From Aquarana catesbeiana (Eukaryota > Chordata > Amphibia > Anura > Ranidae): a stretch of DNA of 64,000 nt. The DNA lies in the NCBI RefSeq assembly GCF_042186555.1, contig NC_133326.1:493791232-493855231 (forward strand), read 5' to 3'. This document shows positions 1-10,804 of this stretch, one piece after another (within the stretch, counting starts at the first letter, position 1; each line of letters starts with the position of its first letter). Below the pieces are notes generated by a model. The model had not been told where the DNA came from, made no database searches, and was given only the letters and a program-made list of their open reading frames with translations. Position numbers and translations under genes: made by a program.

Positions 1-1216
1 TAAGCTGATTCACATAGAAGTCCCTATTTAAAATAACTACCCCCCCCCCCCCTTGTCTGCTGGCCTGATAACTATCTCCTTCCTTTTCTCAAGTAAGGAG
101 ATCCCATCAATAATATGCTGAGGATTAACTTTCTTTTTTGGTACCAGCTGTTCCAGGTCGCGCAAAACCAGTCCCTTGAAAACCTCAATGTGCTGGTTAG
201 CGCTATTCAGGGGGTTGAACAGGGACCTGTTCTTAAGCCCACTGTCCACTGGACCTGACTCATTAACTAAAGATGGCCGGGGTGTTTTGTTTAAAAAATA
301 TTTTTTAATGTTAATTTTCCTAATGTACTTATGCACATCAATAAACATATCGAACTTACTAACGGGCCTTTTCAAGCCACACTTTAAACCTAAATGTAGG
401 ATATTCATTTCTTTGTGAGATAAGGTCACATTACTCAGATTAAAGATGCCTCCTATTCCTGCTCTCTCCTTTTTTTGGGTCCTTCTCCCTGCCCTGCAGC
501 CCCTTGTTCTTCTCTCCACTGACTGGGGTAATAGGGATAATCGTCTTCCCGCCACGAGTGCTCTCTCCGTGGAGGTGCCTGATGTTCCTGCCTCCCCCAG
601 CCCTGACCTGGAGGCCTCCCCCTTCGGTGTGAGTTCCCCCGGCCCCGTTTCTGCCAACCTCTCCCTCTCCCTAAAAAAGGACGTGGGGATAGGTCAGCAG
701 TTTTCTCCGTTGTCTCTTAAAGGGGCAAATCTATTATAAACAGGGACTTGATAGTTGCTCGCACTAGATGAATGACTGTATGGTTGATAAGGTCCACTGA
801 TCCTGTCATTCCTTCTACCGTAAGCAGCCTCCCCCCTAATAGGGGTGGCACAGCTATCAGCAGGGTAATTGGGGGTCTCAACCTTCTTGTTACCAGCCTG
901 AGTACCAGTGCTAGGTGGTTTAGTTGTGCGATTATTTGATTCGTCCACAGACACCCCAATAGTGTTATTAGATCCGCTAACAGGTATTTTAGCCTGTTGC
1001 CAGACATACACAGAATTGGATCTGAAATCATTCAGGTCCCTATGGAATTTTTTTGCCTTTTTCTTCTGTGTATCTCTGTCAATCTTCTCAAGCTTCTTTT
1101 TTATACGAGTATTAAACTCTAATACCTGTTGGGTATCCTTCACAGGTTCAAGCTGCAAACGAAATTCGTTAATTTTACCCTCCAAGATGGACATTTTCTT
1201 ACGTTTACGGGCCAAA
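1..1216 (-). repeat. Left arm of large inverted repeat in the PLE
   Basis: Bases 1-1216 are the reverse complement of 1304-2520, with only scattered substitutions and homopolymer-length changes. The match is still running at base 1, so the arm continues to the left of the window. The 87-bp spacer (1217-1303) belongs to the direct copy, because its reading frame runs straight into the right arm. Confidence 0.95.
37..1215 (-). pseudogene. PLE N-terminal coding fragment, inverted copy
   Basis: On the minus strand this repeats the N-terminal part of the PLE polyprotein: a lysine-rich stretch beginning ARKRKKMSILEG, a glycine/arginine-rich linker, and the segment leading to the IRPADKGG motif that precedes the RT fingers. 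It is split over frames. The poly-C run at 40-52 is 13 long, which is out of frame for the RT entry. With no RT core or endonuclease it cannot make a working protein. Confidence 0.85.
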
Positions 1217-1217
1217 G

Positions 1218-4200
1218 TCCCAGGATGGACTTGATGACTTAGAATCTATGCAGGAATGGTATGAGTTCTTTACTAGTATGGGTTTTAAATTGCAGGATCT
1301 GGTTTTGGCCCGTAAACGTAAGAAAATGTCCATCTTGGAGGGTAAAATTAACGAATTTCGTTTGCAGCTTGAACCTGTGAAGGATACCCAACAGGTATTA
1401 GAGTTTAATACTCGTATAAAAAAGAAGCTTGAGAAGATTGACAGAGATACACAGAAGAAAAAGGCAAAAAAATTCCATAGGGACCTGAATGATTTCAGAT
1501 CCAATTCTGTGTATGTCTGGCAACAGGCTAAAATACCTGTTAGCGGATCTAATAACACTATTGGGGTGTCTGTGGACGAATCAAATAATCGCACAACTAA
1601 ACCACCTAGCACTGGTACTCAGGCTGGTAACAAGAAGGTTGAGAGACCCAATTACCCTGCTGATAGCTGTGCCACCCCTATTAGGGGGGAGGCTGCTTAC
1701 GGTAGAAGGAATGACAGGATCAGTGGACCTTATCAACCATACAGTCATTCATCTAGTGCGAGCAACTATCAAGTCCCTGTTTATAATAGATTTGCCCCTT
1801 TTAAGAGACAACGGAGAAAGAACTGCTGACCTATCCCCACGTCCTTTTTTTTTAGGGAGAGGTTGGCAGAAACGGGGCCGGGGGAACTCACACCGAAGGG
1901 GGAGGCCTCCAGGTCAGGGCTGGGGGAGGCAGGAACATCAGGCACCTCCACGGAGAGAGCACTCGTGGCGGGAAGACGATTATCCCTATTACCCCAGTCA
2001 GTGGAGAGAAGAACAAGGGGCTGCAGGGCAGGGAGAAGGACCCAAAAAAAGGAGAGAGCAGGAATAGGAGGCATCTTTAATCTGAGTAATGTGACCTTAT
2101 CTCACAAAGAAATGAATATCCTACATTTAGGTTTAAAGTGTGGCTTGAAAAGGCCCGTTAGTAAGTTCGATGTGTTTATTGATGTGCATAAGTACATTAG
2201 GAAAATTAACATTAAAAAATATTTTTTAAACAAAACACCCCGGCCATCTTTAGCTAATGAGTCAGGTCCAGTGGACAGTGGGCTTAAGAACAGGTCCCTG
2301 TTCAACCCCCTGAATAGCGCTAACCAGCACATTGAGGTTTTCAAGGGACTGGTTTTGCGTGACCTGGAACAGCTGGTACCAAAAAAGAAAGTTAATCCTC
2401 AGCATATTATTGATGGGATCTCCTTACTTGAGAAAAGGAAGGAGATAGTTATCAGGCCAGCAGACAAGGGGGGGGGGGGGGGTAGTTATTTTAAATAGGG
2501 ACTTCTATGTGAATCAGCTTACTGAGATGTTAAGTGATGATCAAACATATGTGAGATTACCTAAAGACCCCACAGGACAGTATGAAAAGGATCCGAGGAA
2601 CCTGGTGGAAATGGGTTTTTCTATGGGGGTTCTATCTAACAAGGAAAGAAGGTATTTGGTACCAAGTGATAGCAGAATCCCCACGATTTATACCTTGCCC
2701 AAAATCCACAAGGATTTGAATCAGCCTCCAGGGAGACCTATAGTCAATGGTATTGGCTCCATCACATCTCGGATGGGCCAATACCTTGACCACTTCCTTC
2801 AGGAGAGTGTTATACGCACTAAGGCGTATTTGAGAGACACCAAGAGTCTCTTGCAGATCCTACAGCAGGTGAACTTAACAGGCAAGCAAGAATTGTACCT
2901 AGTAACAGCTGACGTGGCATCCCTCTATTCGGTCATACAGCATGATGACGCTCTTTTAGCCCTTAATTGGGCTTTAAGTCAGCGCGATGACCTGCCCCAT
3001 AATCAGAAAGTGTTTATTAGAAATGCATTAGACTTTTGTCTAAGCCATAACTTTTTCTGGTTTGATGGACATTTCTTTTCTCAACAGAGAGGGGTAGCTA
3101 TGGGGGCTAAGTTTGCCCCTAGCATAGCAAATTTGTTTATGGGGGAATGGGAAGATAAAAAGATATTCTCCACGACCCGCACTCAGCTGTTACTTTATAA
3201 AAGGTACATAGACGACCTGTTTTTTATCTGGGAAGGATCTAGCGACAGTTTGCAGGAATTCCTCAGGGAGCTTAATTCTAATAACAACAACATCAGGCTA
3301 ACCAGTGATTTTAGTCAAAATGACATTCACTTCTTGGATGTAAACATCTTTAGGCAAGGAGATGGGCTGGGTACTAGGGTTTATTTTAAACCCACAGATT
3401 CCAACAGCTACTTACCTACTAGTAGTGGACATCATCCCAAGTGGCTGAAAAATATACCCAAGGGCCAGCTCACTAGGGTGAAAAGAAACTGCTCTAATGA
3501 TGCTGACTTTCTAAGGCAGGCCCAAGTTGTTAAAAAAAAGTTTGTGGAAAAAGGTTATGTGGGGGAGACTCTTGACTCCACTATTCAGGAGCTGGCTTTG
3601 AGACCCAGAGATTCTTTTTTAACCGATCAACCTAAGGTCCAGAATAAAGAAAATTATGAGTGGAGCTTTATATCAGGGTTTCACTCCCAATTTAGGGAGG
3701 TGGAAGATATCTTCAATGCTCACTGGCATGTGCTATGTATGGATAAAACACTGGGCCCATTCCTTCCATGTAGGCCGAAGTTTATTTATAGAAGAGCCCA
3801 CAGTTTTGCTGATAAGATAGTACGAAAAGTACTTGATCCACCCTCCAGGCCTTTAACCTTTTGGGACAAAAAAGGGTTCTATAGTTGTAGGAGATGTCGG
3901 GCATGTAGGGAAGTTGATAGGCCAATGAGAGCTCTTGAAAGTTTCATATCCCCTTCTAATGGTAGGGAATTCAGTATTAATGAATTTATTACGTGCAATA
4001 CGGCTTACGTGGTGTACGCTATGCAATGCCCGTGTGGCCTTATGTATATAGGGCGCACTAAAAGACTGTTGAGAGTCAGGATTGCAGAGCACATAGCGAA
4101 CATAAAGGCGGGTTTCAAAGACCATAACGTATCACTCCACTTCAAGCTTAAGCATAACCAAGATCCCTCGGGCCTCAAGTTTTGGGGTGTAGATCATTTG

Positions 4201-4338
4201 AGGCCAAAGTGGAGAGGGTCCAATCTGGTCCGTGATCTGTCAAGAAGAGAGACCCAGTGGATCTTCGCGACTGACACTTTGTCACCACGGGGACTCAATG
4301 TGGACTTGGATATCAACTGCTTTATAAGCGATTACTAA
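1218..4338 (+). pseudogene. PLE polyprotein: N-terminal region, RT, GIY-YIG endonuclease
   Basis: An open frame of 609 codons (2509-4338) carries the RT and endonuclease. Counting from its first Met: YTLPKIHK at 61-68, the motif-A aspartate in DVASLY at 135, motif B RGVAMGAKFAP at 194-204, and the catalytic YIDD at 233-236. A Cys cluster at 460-466 follows, then a GIY-YIG domain with YAM near 503-505 and YIG at 513-515. The N-terminal part (1218-2508) is spread over frames. A frame change lies near 1797-1860, and a run of 15 G at 2468-2482 shifts the RT entry (IRPADKGG) out of frame with the RT core. So the catalytic half looks intact but is cut off from its N-terminus. Known role of the family: target-primed retrotransposition. 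Confidence 0.9.
1304..2520 (+). repeat. Right arm of large inverted repeat in the PLE
   Basis: This is the direct-orientation partner of 1-1216. It starts inside the PLE reading frame at TTTGGCCCGTAAACG and ends just inside the RT open frame. Differences from the left arm are mainly in homopolymers: T9 against T6 near 1845, and G15 against C13. Confidence 0.95.
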
Positions 4339-5480
4339 TATTTGCGACTAGCGGCTGATCTTATATGTTGCTAGTAGCTTAGCAGGCAGTGTGATTTGGG
4401 TCTTGTGAGGTTAAAGTGAATTATCTCTCTCTTTTACAGTCTGTGTGATCACTTGACTCTTCTATAGAGGTTGGGACCAACTCTAATTTATTATGCGATT
4501 GACTAGCCTCCTTGTTTATGGCACATCCCTGGTTTCTCTTTGAGATATAGGTCTGTTCTCCTGTAAGGCATATCCCTGGTTTCTCTTTGAGATATAGGTT
4601 TGCTCTGCTTTTAGTAGCACGGTATGTACAACTATTCGATTCTCATATAGAGATTGGGATTAACTTTGCCTTTATTTGATTTTATTTTTATGCAATTTTT
4701 TTTAGCCACTGTGTTTATGGCATATCGGTGGTTTCTCTGATTGAATGCCTTGATATGATGGTGGCTCTGAAATAATAAGAAACAGATTAATTTTATTGAT
4801 TTTGTTTTTTTTTGTGCGCTTTTTGTGCGATTTGCAATTTTGCAATTTTTGTCTTTTCTTATGCGATTTTGTTACCTCTTTATTTCTGATTTATGTTTTT
4901 TCTTTAAATATTTGCTGGTGCTTTGTTCTCTAATTATTTGCTGGGTGGGCTGTAATTATTAAAACCAGCAATAGTTGTGTAGGTTGGGGGCTGTATTTAA
5001 CAGCATTATCATTTTGACGGTCCCTTCCTTTACTTATTTATTAGAACATTGTTTTTCACTAGTTATATGTGCATAAGAGTGCAGAAAGGTCTGATATGTA
5101 AATGTATTAGAGGTGCCTTGTTACATGCATATTTTATATGTACATATTAATGGGTTCGATTTTAGATACTAGGTAGATGAGTGTATTATCTATCAATGTT
5201 ATTATTTATTTATTTTATTTATGATGTGATTTTAAATTAAGCACTTGTTTATGATGTGTTTTTAAATTAAGCACTTGTTGCCTGTGGATGGTAATCAATA
5301 ATGCTAAGATGCATACTTTCAGATTAATGTATTGTGGTCAAGGTTGCCTGTGCCCACTTTTTAAACATGATGTATCATATTGGATTAGTGCAGGGCCGTT
5401 TATGCTCCTCCGCGCTGTTTATATTAAGCCGTCAGTGAAGCTGGAGTTGTAAATTTGTATTTGCTGTCCCCATACGCTTG
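4339..5480 (+). other. PLE 3' untranslated region with short tandem duplications
   Basis: AT-rich and without a credible gene. Two short local duplications are visible: a unit of about 50 bp containing CCTGGTTTCTCTTTGAGATA at about 4518-4608, and a unit of about 29 bp around TAAATTAAGCACTTGTTTAT at 5220-5278. Both look like simple slippage or tandem duplication within the element. Confidence 0.6.
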
Positions 5481-5484
5481 CTGT

Positions 5485-5517
5485 GATTGGCTGAGCGGCC
5501 TGTGGAGGAGTATATAA
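5485..5517 (+). promoter_or_regulatory. Putative PLE pseudo-LTR promoter (CCAAT and TATA)
   Basis: GATTGG at 5485-5490 is a reversed CCAAT box and TATATAAG starts at 5511, about 21 bp downstream. The pair sits just upstream of the hammerhead-like fold, where PLE pseudo-LTRs are expected to start transcription. Inferred from motifs only. Confidence 0.45.
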
Positions 5518-5538
5518 GCTGGCCATTACGTCGCCTGA

Positions 5539-5589
5539 CCACGCCCTCTGTTGAAGTCAAAGGATATGACGAAACGCGTCAGGGCGTGG
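5539..5589 (+). ncRNA. Hammerhead-ribozyme-like motif of the PLE
   Basis: A perfect 9-bp stem I (5539-5547 CCACGCCCT with 5581-5589 AGGGCGTGG) encloses CTGTTGA (5548-5554), a 3-bp stem II GTC/GAC (5556-5558/5568-5570), GAAA (5571-5574), and CGCGTC ending at the expected cleavage point, 5580. This is a type-I hammerhead layout with a minimal stem III; PLEs are known to carry such ribozymes. The core differs from CUGANGA at one base (A to T at 5551), and one extra A precedes stem II. This copy may therefore be inactive. Confidence 0.6.
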
Positions 5590-5830
5590 CCAAGACGACG
5601 CCGGAAGTGACGTGTGCGCTCCACCTGGATTATCTGCACAACCAGGAAGTATCGATTCTTTCCTGTGTAGCGGTGCTGACAGCTCTGGGTGAAGTGTGCA
5701 TACTGGCAATTACCTGCCTGTTTGATTGCTTGATATTTATTTATTTGATGTACGTATTTTTATTGAAGGGGGGTTCTCTGTCTGTCTTTGTGCAAGGGGT
5801 TTGAATCAATAAACAGGATTACGCTATGTG

Positions 5831-6368
5831 CACCTCTCTTTCTGTTTTTTGGTTTACTATGAGCCCTGCAAACCTGTGACCCTTTGTTTAGTGATGATGG
5901 CAACAAAATACTAGTCTAAAGAGTGCTGGCTCTGAAGGCTTTATTACTCTCCTCTCTGGTGAGTTTAACCCCCTAGGGGGGAGAGTGTGTGTCACCGGGT
6001 GGATTACACAAGTGATCGTGGAAGGTGCATGTGGAGATCTGTGTTTTTTTCAAGATCACCTGTAGATTATCTGGCTAAACACCCTGAACTTTTCATCACT
6101 TCCCTTTTATAAGGGTTTTCTTTTAAAAGGACTGTTTTTTGTTATAAGACTGTCCATGTATGTGTTGTTGGCCACAAGTTTCAAATGCTCAACATTAGCG
6201 CTGTCTAGTGTGTTAATTTAGTCTAAAATGTTGATTATTTTATAACACTTTTTTTAAGATTTAACCCTTTTTAATTGTGTTTCTACTTTCAGCAGAAAGA
6301 GGCACAACCTTTTACCAAGGGATATAAAGCATGTAAAACATAACTGCTAGAAGACTGTATATACTTAC
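5831..6368. other. Non-coding stretch, nothing recognised
   Basis: AT-rich sequence without a convincing reading frame, RNA gene or repeat family that I can name. Confidence 0.5.
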
Positions 6369-6499
6369 TTTTTTGGCCCACTCCTTGAAAAGTCACAGCT
6401 TCTCTGTTCAGCAGATGCAGCAATATTTGACTGGTAGGATCAGTTGAATATCTGTTTCCCCTGCCACACACTGTGGTTCCTTTTGCCAGCTTGTATGTC
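6369..6499 (-). other. Possible host exon (weak)
   Basis: On the minus strand a 131-nt stretch is bounded by an acceptor-like site (pyrimidine-rich tract, then ATTACAG before 6499) and a strong donor match GTAAGT just after 6369. One frame is open throughout and reads as ordinary protein (for example YSTDPTSQILLHLLNREAV). I recognise no protein family, and one open frame over 131 nt is weak evidence. It is antisense to the exon candidate at 7289-7720, so the two would belong to different genes. Confidence 0.22.
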
Positions 6500-6664
6500 C
6501 TGTAATGACACACGAGCCATCGAAAGAAACCACAGTGAGCAGCGGGTTATTCACATAACTGGAAGTGTGTGAATACTTGAGAGCAGTTAAGTGTTGGCTT
6601 TTCAAGAAACAATCCAGAATGCTAAGTACTGTGTGTGTGCAAGCTTCTTTAGTTGGGTAGGTTT

Positions 6665-7107
6665 TTAAAGGTGGTTGTAAAGCTATATATATATTTTTTT
6701 TTAATTAAAATAATAAACATGTTTTATTAACTTGCTCTGTGCAATGGTTTTGCAAAAAGCAGCTTTGATCCTCCTCTTCTGCTTCTGTGTCTGCCCCATA
6801 ACAAGCCATTTGCTATGGGTGCAGACTTGCTCCCGAGCTGGGCTATGTGTGTCTATTGACAAACGCAGTGCGGCTCAGGCACATCCCTGCTCCTGTTCCC
6901 TTCTCGCAGGATTTGATTGACACCAGGAGCTAATGCTTTCAGCTGCTATCTCTGAGCCTGTGTGTAAGAGAGAGAGCAGCAGCACTGGATTGAGATTAGG
7001 GTCAGGTAAGTATTTCTGGGGTGCTGGGGGGAGCATGAAAGGCATTTTACCCTAATGCAAAGAATGCATTAAAGTAAAAAACCTTTATGCCTTTAAAACC
7101 ACTTTAA
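6665..7107. repeat. MITE-like element, copy 1
   Basis: The ends form imperfect inverted repeats: TTAAAGGTGGTTGTAAAGC at the left, and CTTTAAAACCACTTTAA at the right. The interior resembles 10329-10789, including the pair of short blocks GGTCAGGTAAG and CAAAGAATGCATT near the right end. There is no coding capacity. The superfamily is unknown. Confidence 0.6.
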
Positions 7108-7288
7108 GTGACAGGGTGTGTTGATGTCCTTGGCCCTTATATAATTGCTGCAGGATGATGAAAGAGAAGTTCTAATGCAGCTCTGTCATTAAAATCAATT
7201 GTATATGTGTTCTTTCTTTTATGCATTTGGTAACGCTAACTGCTATGTGGCTTGTAAATGCCTGATCTTTTCCATGTTTTAATTCAAG

Positions 7289-7720
7289 GTCAGGGCTGCA
7301 TCTATAAAACAAACAGATGAACCTTCCTACATCAAAAATCAGAACATGGGTTCTACAGGAGGTCATGGAAGGATCGTGTCGCCTGCAACAGATGAGCCTA
7401 CATGCTCTAAATGGGAGAGAGATATTTTAGCTGAGGATAAGGTTAAAGAGGGCATCTCCAGAACACACAGTCTTGAGAAAAAAGTAACAGATATGGACCA
7501 GATTTTAAATAAAATTCAACATAATCAGAATATTGTGCTGTCATTGTGGTCGGTTCAGCCCCAAACAACTTATTTTGAAAGTGAATTTTCCAGGACAGTA
7601 CATGAAAGTAGAATTCGATCAGATCAGCCATCGGGCTGTGCACCTAACATCGATGATGCTACAGGCAAGCCTCAGTGTAGTATCTTTCAAACTGATGAAG
7701 ACTTTGACGAAAACTATTAA
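7289..7720 (+). CDS. Possible 3'-terminal coding exon of an unidentified host gene
   Basis: After an acceptor-like site (pyrimidine-rich tract, AATTCAAG before 7289) a single frame stays open for 143 codons to TAA at 7718-7720. The first in-frame Met is at 7346, but the frame opens upstream, so an internal or terminal exon is more likely than a complete gene. The translation is hydrophilic. A heptad-like segment, SLEKKVTDMDQILNKIQH, suggests a short coiled coil, and the C-terminus is acidic (TDEDFDENY). It matches none of the mobile-element proteins in the window. I do not recognise the family, and chance openness in AT-rich DNA is not excluded. Confidence 0.45.
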   Translation, partial: VRAASIKQTDEPSYIKNQNMGSTGGHGRIVSPATDEPTCSKWERDILAEDKVKEGISRTHSLEKKVTDMDQILNKIQHNQNIVLSLWSVQPQTTYFESEFSRTVHESRIRSDQPSGCAPNIDDATGKPQCSIFQTDEDFDENY

Positions 7721-8584
7721 CACCCCTAATGTTGTAATGTAATGAGAACCTGTCAGCTGCACACACAGGCTTAACCAGCCAGTAATAAGTATCTTTTTTG
7801 TTTCTAGGAATCTGCATCATCTGCAAGGTATGCTGTAGCCATCCCTGGTTTTTAGTAAATCGTATTATGAATACTCTGTCAAGCTAGAAATGATTCCATA
7901 TCTTTGCTAACTGTTTAGGTTTTATATACTGTAACCCTTGAATAGGCTTGCAAAGCACTAAAAGCATAAAATAGTAAACCACAGCAACCAACTAGGCTTT
8001 ATTTTACTGAATTAGGACAAGTACAAGATTAATTCTAAATGGTTGCTATGGGTACTGAACTTTTTGTATATTGTACTGTTCTACTGCTAGTGTGTGTGTG
8101 TATATATAAAAATGTGGTGTGTTTTTTTTGTTTTTGTTTTTTGTTTGTTTTTTGTCTCCTTTTGCAACATGTTGCTTTAAAAAGAACATTTTGGAATAAA
8201 AGAGAATTTGTATTGCTCATAAAGAATAGTAAGGTGTTTGGTTTTGATTGCTGAGCTGATTGAAGTGGTGTCTGCCTTGTCTATAGCAACAGCTTTTTAT
8301 ATATAAAGCTGAGCGCTTTTGCAATTACACAGATAGCTTTAGGTGAAAGTACACAGCAGGGGCTCAGATTTATTAGAAATGAAATAGAAGTAAAAAAATC
8401 AACTAGAACTTACATTTTCTATTCTGCACTAGAAAAAATGATGTTTTTTTTTAATGATGAACTCCAGGCACACAGGTTTTAGAATATAAATATCAGTCTG
8501 AAGAGCATTATGTGCAGAAAGTGTTTTAAAAGCTTTGGGGAAAAAAAAAGTCTGAGCACAGCTATGGAAGCTGAAAAGGATTTA
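7721..8584. other. Non-coding stretch after the candidate exon; one mini-exon-like signal
   Basis: No gene is seen. At 7808-7827 a 20-nt segment is framed by TTTTTTGTTTCTAG and GTATGC, an acceptor-donor pair that could define a very small exon, but nothing else supports it. The remainder is AT-rich, with short T and GT runs near 8090-8160. Confidence 0.35.
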
Positions 8585-8599
8585 TCGGTGAGCAGAAAA

Positions 8600-8770
8600 A
8601 TCCTTTTTCTTTTTGTTCATTGATGGACACAGCTTCTCTTCTAACGAATCGACTAATCGGGTTTTATAGTGCTACCTACCAGGAGTGGGACACTAGGCAG
8701 GTAAGAGCTCGGCACCTCCTATGGGCAGTCCCCTCTGTATAAAGCCCCCAGTTCTGGCTAGTGTTTTAGG
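8600..8770 (+). repeat. DIRS 1 left inverted terminal repeat
   Basis: TTCATTGATGGACACAGCTT near 8620, then CTACCAGGAGTGGGACACTA, pair with the reverse complement of 12530-12660, which has the same two blocks in the same order. Inverted termini are a DIRS hallmark. A poly-T tract of about 30 bases follows at 8800. Confidence 0.75.
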
Positions 8771-8797
8771 AATATGGACCCTGTGGACCCACGGATG

Positions 8798-8834
<37 letters not shown>

Positions 8835-9699
8835 TCTTTTCTTTTTGTTTTTTTGTTTTTTTGTTTTTTTTTTTTTTTTTTGCAGATGATCTTCAATCAA
8901 CAGCCAGACAGAGCACAGGCTGGATATTTTAAATCCAAGTAGTCAACCCAGTCTGGCTAAGTGCTGGGTCGGCTGTGACAAGCCCCATCCTGGATCGGGA
9001 CGGTCAGCGAGTTTCAATATCTCAGTGTTGCCCTGGCCAACAGCCCCCACTGTGATGGAGAGGTGAATTTGTCACAGGAGCTTTACCTGCATGCTCCCCT
9101 GGATTGGTAAGTAGGTGGGCATCCCTCTCTTTACCATCTTACCACCCCCGCTCCCCGGGTCTCCTTTAGGACTTCCGCAAGGGGTGGGGGTGCTGGTTCC
9201 ATCTACTGGGTGCGGGGGGCCTCTGTGAAGTCTGTGCTTGCTGTGCTGACGCTGTGTGCTTCTTATGGGCTAGCGCTCATTTTCCTGTAGCCATATGCAG
9301 CGACCTTCCTAACTGGGACTCCAGTGCTGGGGCAGAGATCCGGGACTCTTATTGGCACTCTTCTGGCTCATTAGGCAGGGGCTGGCAGCTCTGACATTCT
9401 CCCTGGAAGGCAAGTCTGACCTGTCTTTCACTGTGCTTGCAGTTCAGGGGTGGATTCTTCTTCTCGTCTCATACTCCTTGAAGGGTTATCTCAAGCAGTG
9501 TCGTGCAGGAGTCCCAGCAGCCCGCTTTTCCCCCTGCACTCTCTTGAGGAGGAGGCTGGGTCCTCTGGTCTGTCAAGGTCTTTGATCCCCATGGATGCAT
9601 AGTCGGTGGTCCCAGAGTCGTTTGTCTCCCAGGTAACGAGGGTGTTCGGTCGCAAAGGAAGCAAAAACACTCCCCAATGTCTCCTGTGTTGGAGTTGGG

Positions 9700-10328
9700 C
9701 TCGACCTGCTGCAGGTTTCGCTTCCGTAATCCTTGGGTAGTGAGGACGAGTCCTCTGCCTCAGTTTCCATCCAGGAGAAGGCATTGGTCACTGTTTTGAT
9801 CACCTCTGTGCAAGAGACGCCTAAACACAAGGAGGAGGTCCTGTGCTTTTTGGTACCCACAAGTCAGCTAGATCCGTTTAAGGTTTTGCCTTATCCCGCG
9901 CATTTCAACAATTTTGTTTAGAAGGCCTAGGGGCATCTGAACGGTCCTTTCGTACTCCTAAACGGTTCGCTATCCCTTTTGAAGAGGCCCTTGTGGAGAA
10001 ATGGTACTTTCCTCCAGTGGTGGTTCCACCAATTTCTAGGCTCAACAGGCCACTATGATTCCAGGGAGGAATACTCCTCCTTTAAGGATTCTCTGGACTG
10101 TAAGGCGGAGTACATTGTACGTTACGTGTTTCCTATCGCTGGGTCGGCACTGTGCCCTGTGTTGGCCATGACTCTGGTGTCTCAGACGTTGACTGTCTGG
10201 GCCAATGTATTGCAGCAAGGGATGGCTTCTAGCCAACTACCCCAGGCGTATGTGGAACTGGCTGACCAATTGGTCCAGGGGTTAAGATACATGTGGGATG
10301 CATCCCTGAATGCTACTCCACTTCTTTC
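9700..10328 (+). pseudogene. DIRS 1 Gag-like fragment
   Basis: The frame at 9979-10335 encodes a segment resembling the DIRS Gag region, with SLDCKAEYIVRYVFPIAGSA and a conserved alanine/leucine-rich helix after it (VWANVLQQGMASSQLP). Further Gag-like residues lie in other frames from about 9733. The reading ends where the MITE begins. The assignment rests on my recollection of DIRS Gag and on position just upstream of the RT. Confidence 0.5.
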
Positions 10329-10789
10329 TAAGTGATTGTAAAGGATTTTTTTTCTAAATAAACATCTCTATACTTACCTGCACTGTGCAAGAGAATTGCT
10401 CAGAGCGACCCAACAGCTGCTCTTCCTGGCTCCTCCTCTGTCCAGTGACCCCACGGGAAGCCACTTCCCATTGGGGCACTGGTGAATGCTCGCTCCCAAG
10501 CCCCCATGCTGCGTCCATTGATACAGACAGCGGGGACTTTGCCCTGCCCCCTTGTCAATGGCTTTGATTGACAGCACTGGGAGCCAATGGTTCCTGGTGC
10601 CCCAGCAAAGCCAGTGGGGCACAGTAGTGAGGGGGGAGAAGAGCTGCAGACGTGCACAGCACTGGATCAAATAAGGGCTCAGGTAAGTTCAAGGAAGGGG
10701 GGGGGCAAAATCGATGCCTAAACATTTTATTACCCTATTGCAAAGCATGCATTTAGTGTAAAAAATGTTTAGGCTTTGGAACCACTTTA
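10329..10789. repeat. MITE-like element, copy 2, inside DIRS 1
   Basis: Second copy of the element at 6665-7107. It runs from CTAAGTGATTGTAAAGG to GCTTTGGAACCACTTTAC, which are imperfect inverted ends. Shared internal blocks include the AATAAACAT segment near the left end and GGCTCAGGTAAGT near the right. It separates the Gag-like and RT parts of DIRS 1. Confidence 0.6.
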
Positions 10790-10804
10790 CGGCTCCTGTG
10801 AGCA

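Larger units (their letters stand above)
1..5830 (+). mobile_element. Penelope-like retroelement with inverted 5' duplication
   Basis: The element has a reverse transcriptase joined to a GIY-YIG endonuclease, the domain pair that defines endonuclease-bearing Penelope-like elements (PLEs). The direct copy starts near 1217. In front of it lies an inverted copy of the same coding stretch, reaching base 1 of the window and probably beyond. After the stop at 4338 come about 1.1 kb of AT-rich 3' sequence, then a TATA-box region and a hammerhead-like fold, as expected for a PLE pseudo-LTR. The right boundary near 5830 is estimated from where the AATAAA-containing tail ends. The family (Neptune or another) cannot be settled by eye. 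Confidence 0.85.

Noticed and set aside
5487..5804. 105-codon plus frame after the PLE stop
   Set aside because: Lies over the TATA box and hammerhead-like fold of the pseudo-LTR; no protein similarity.
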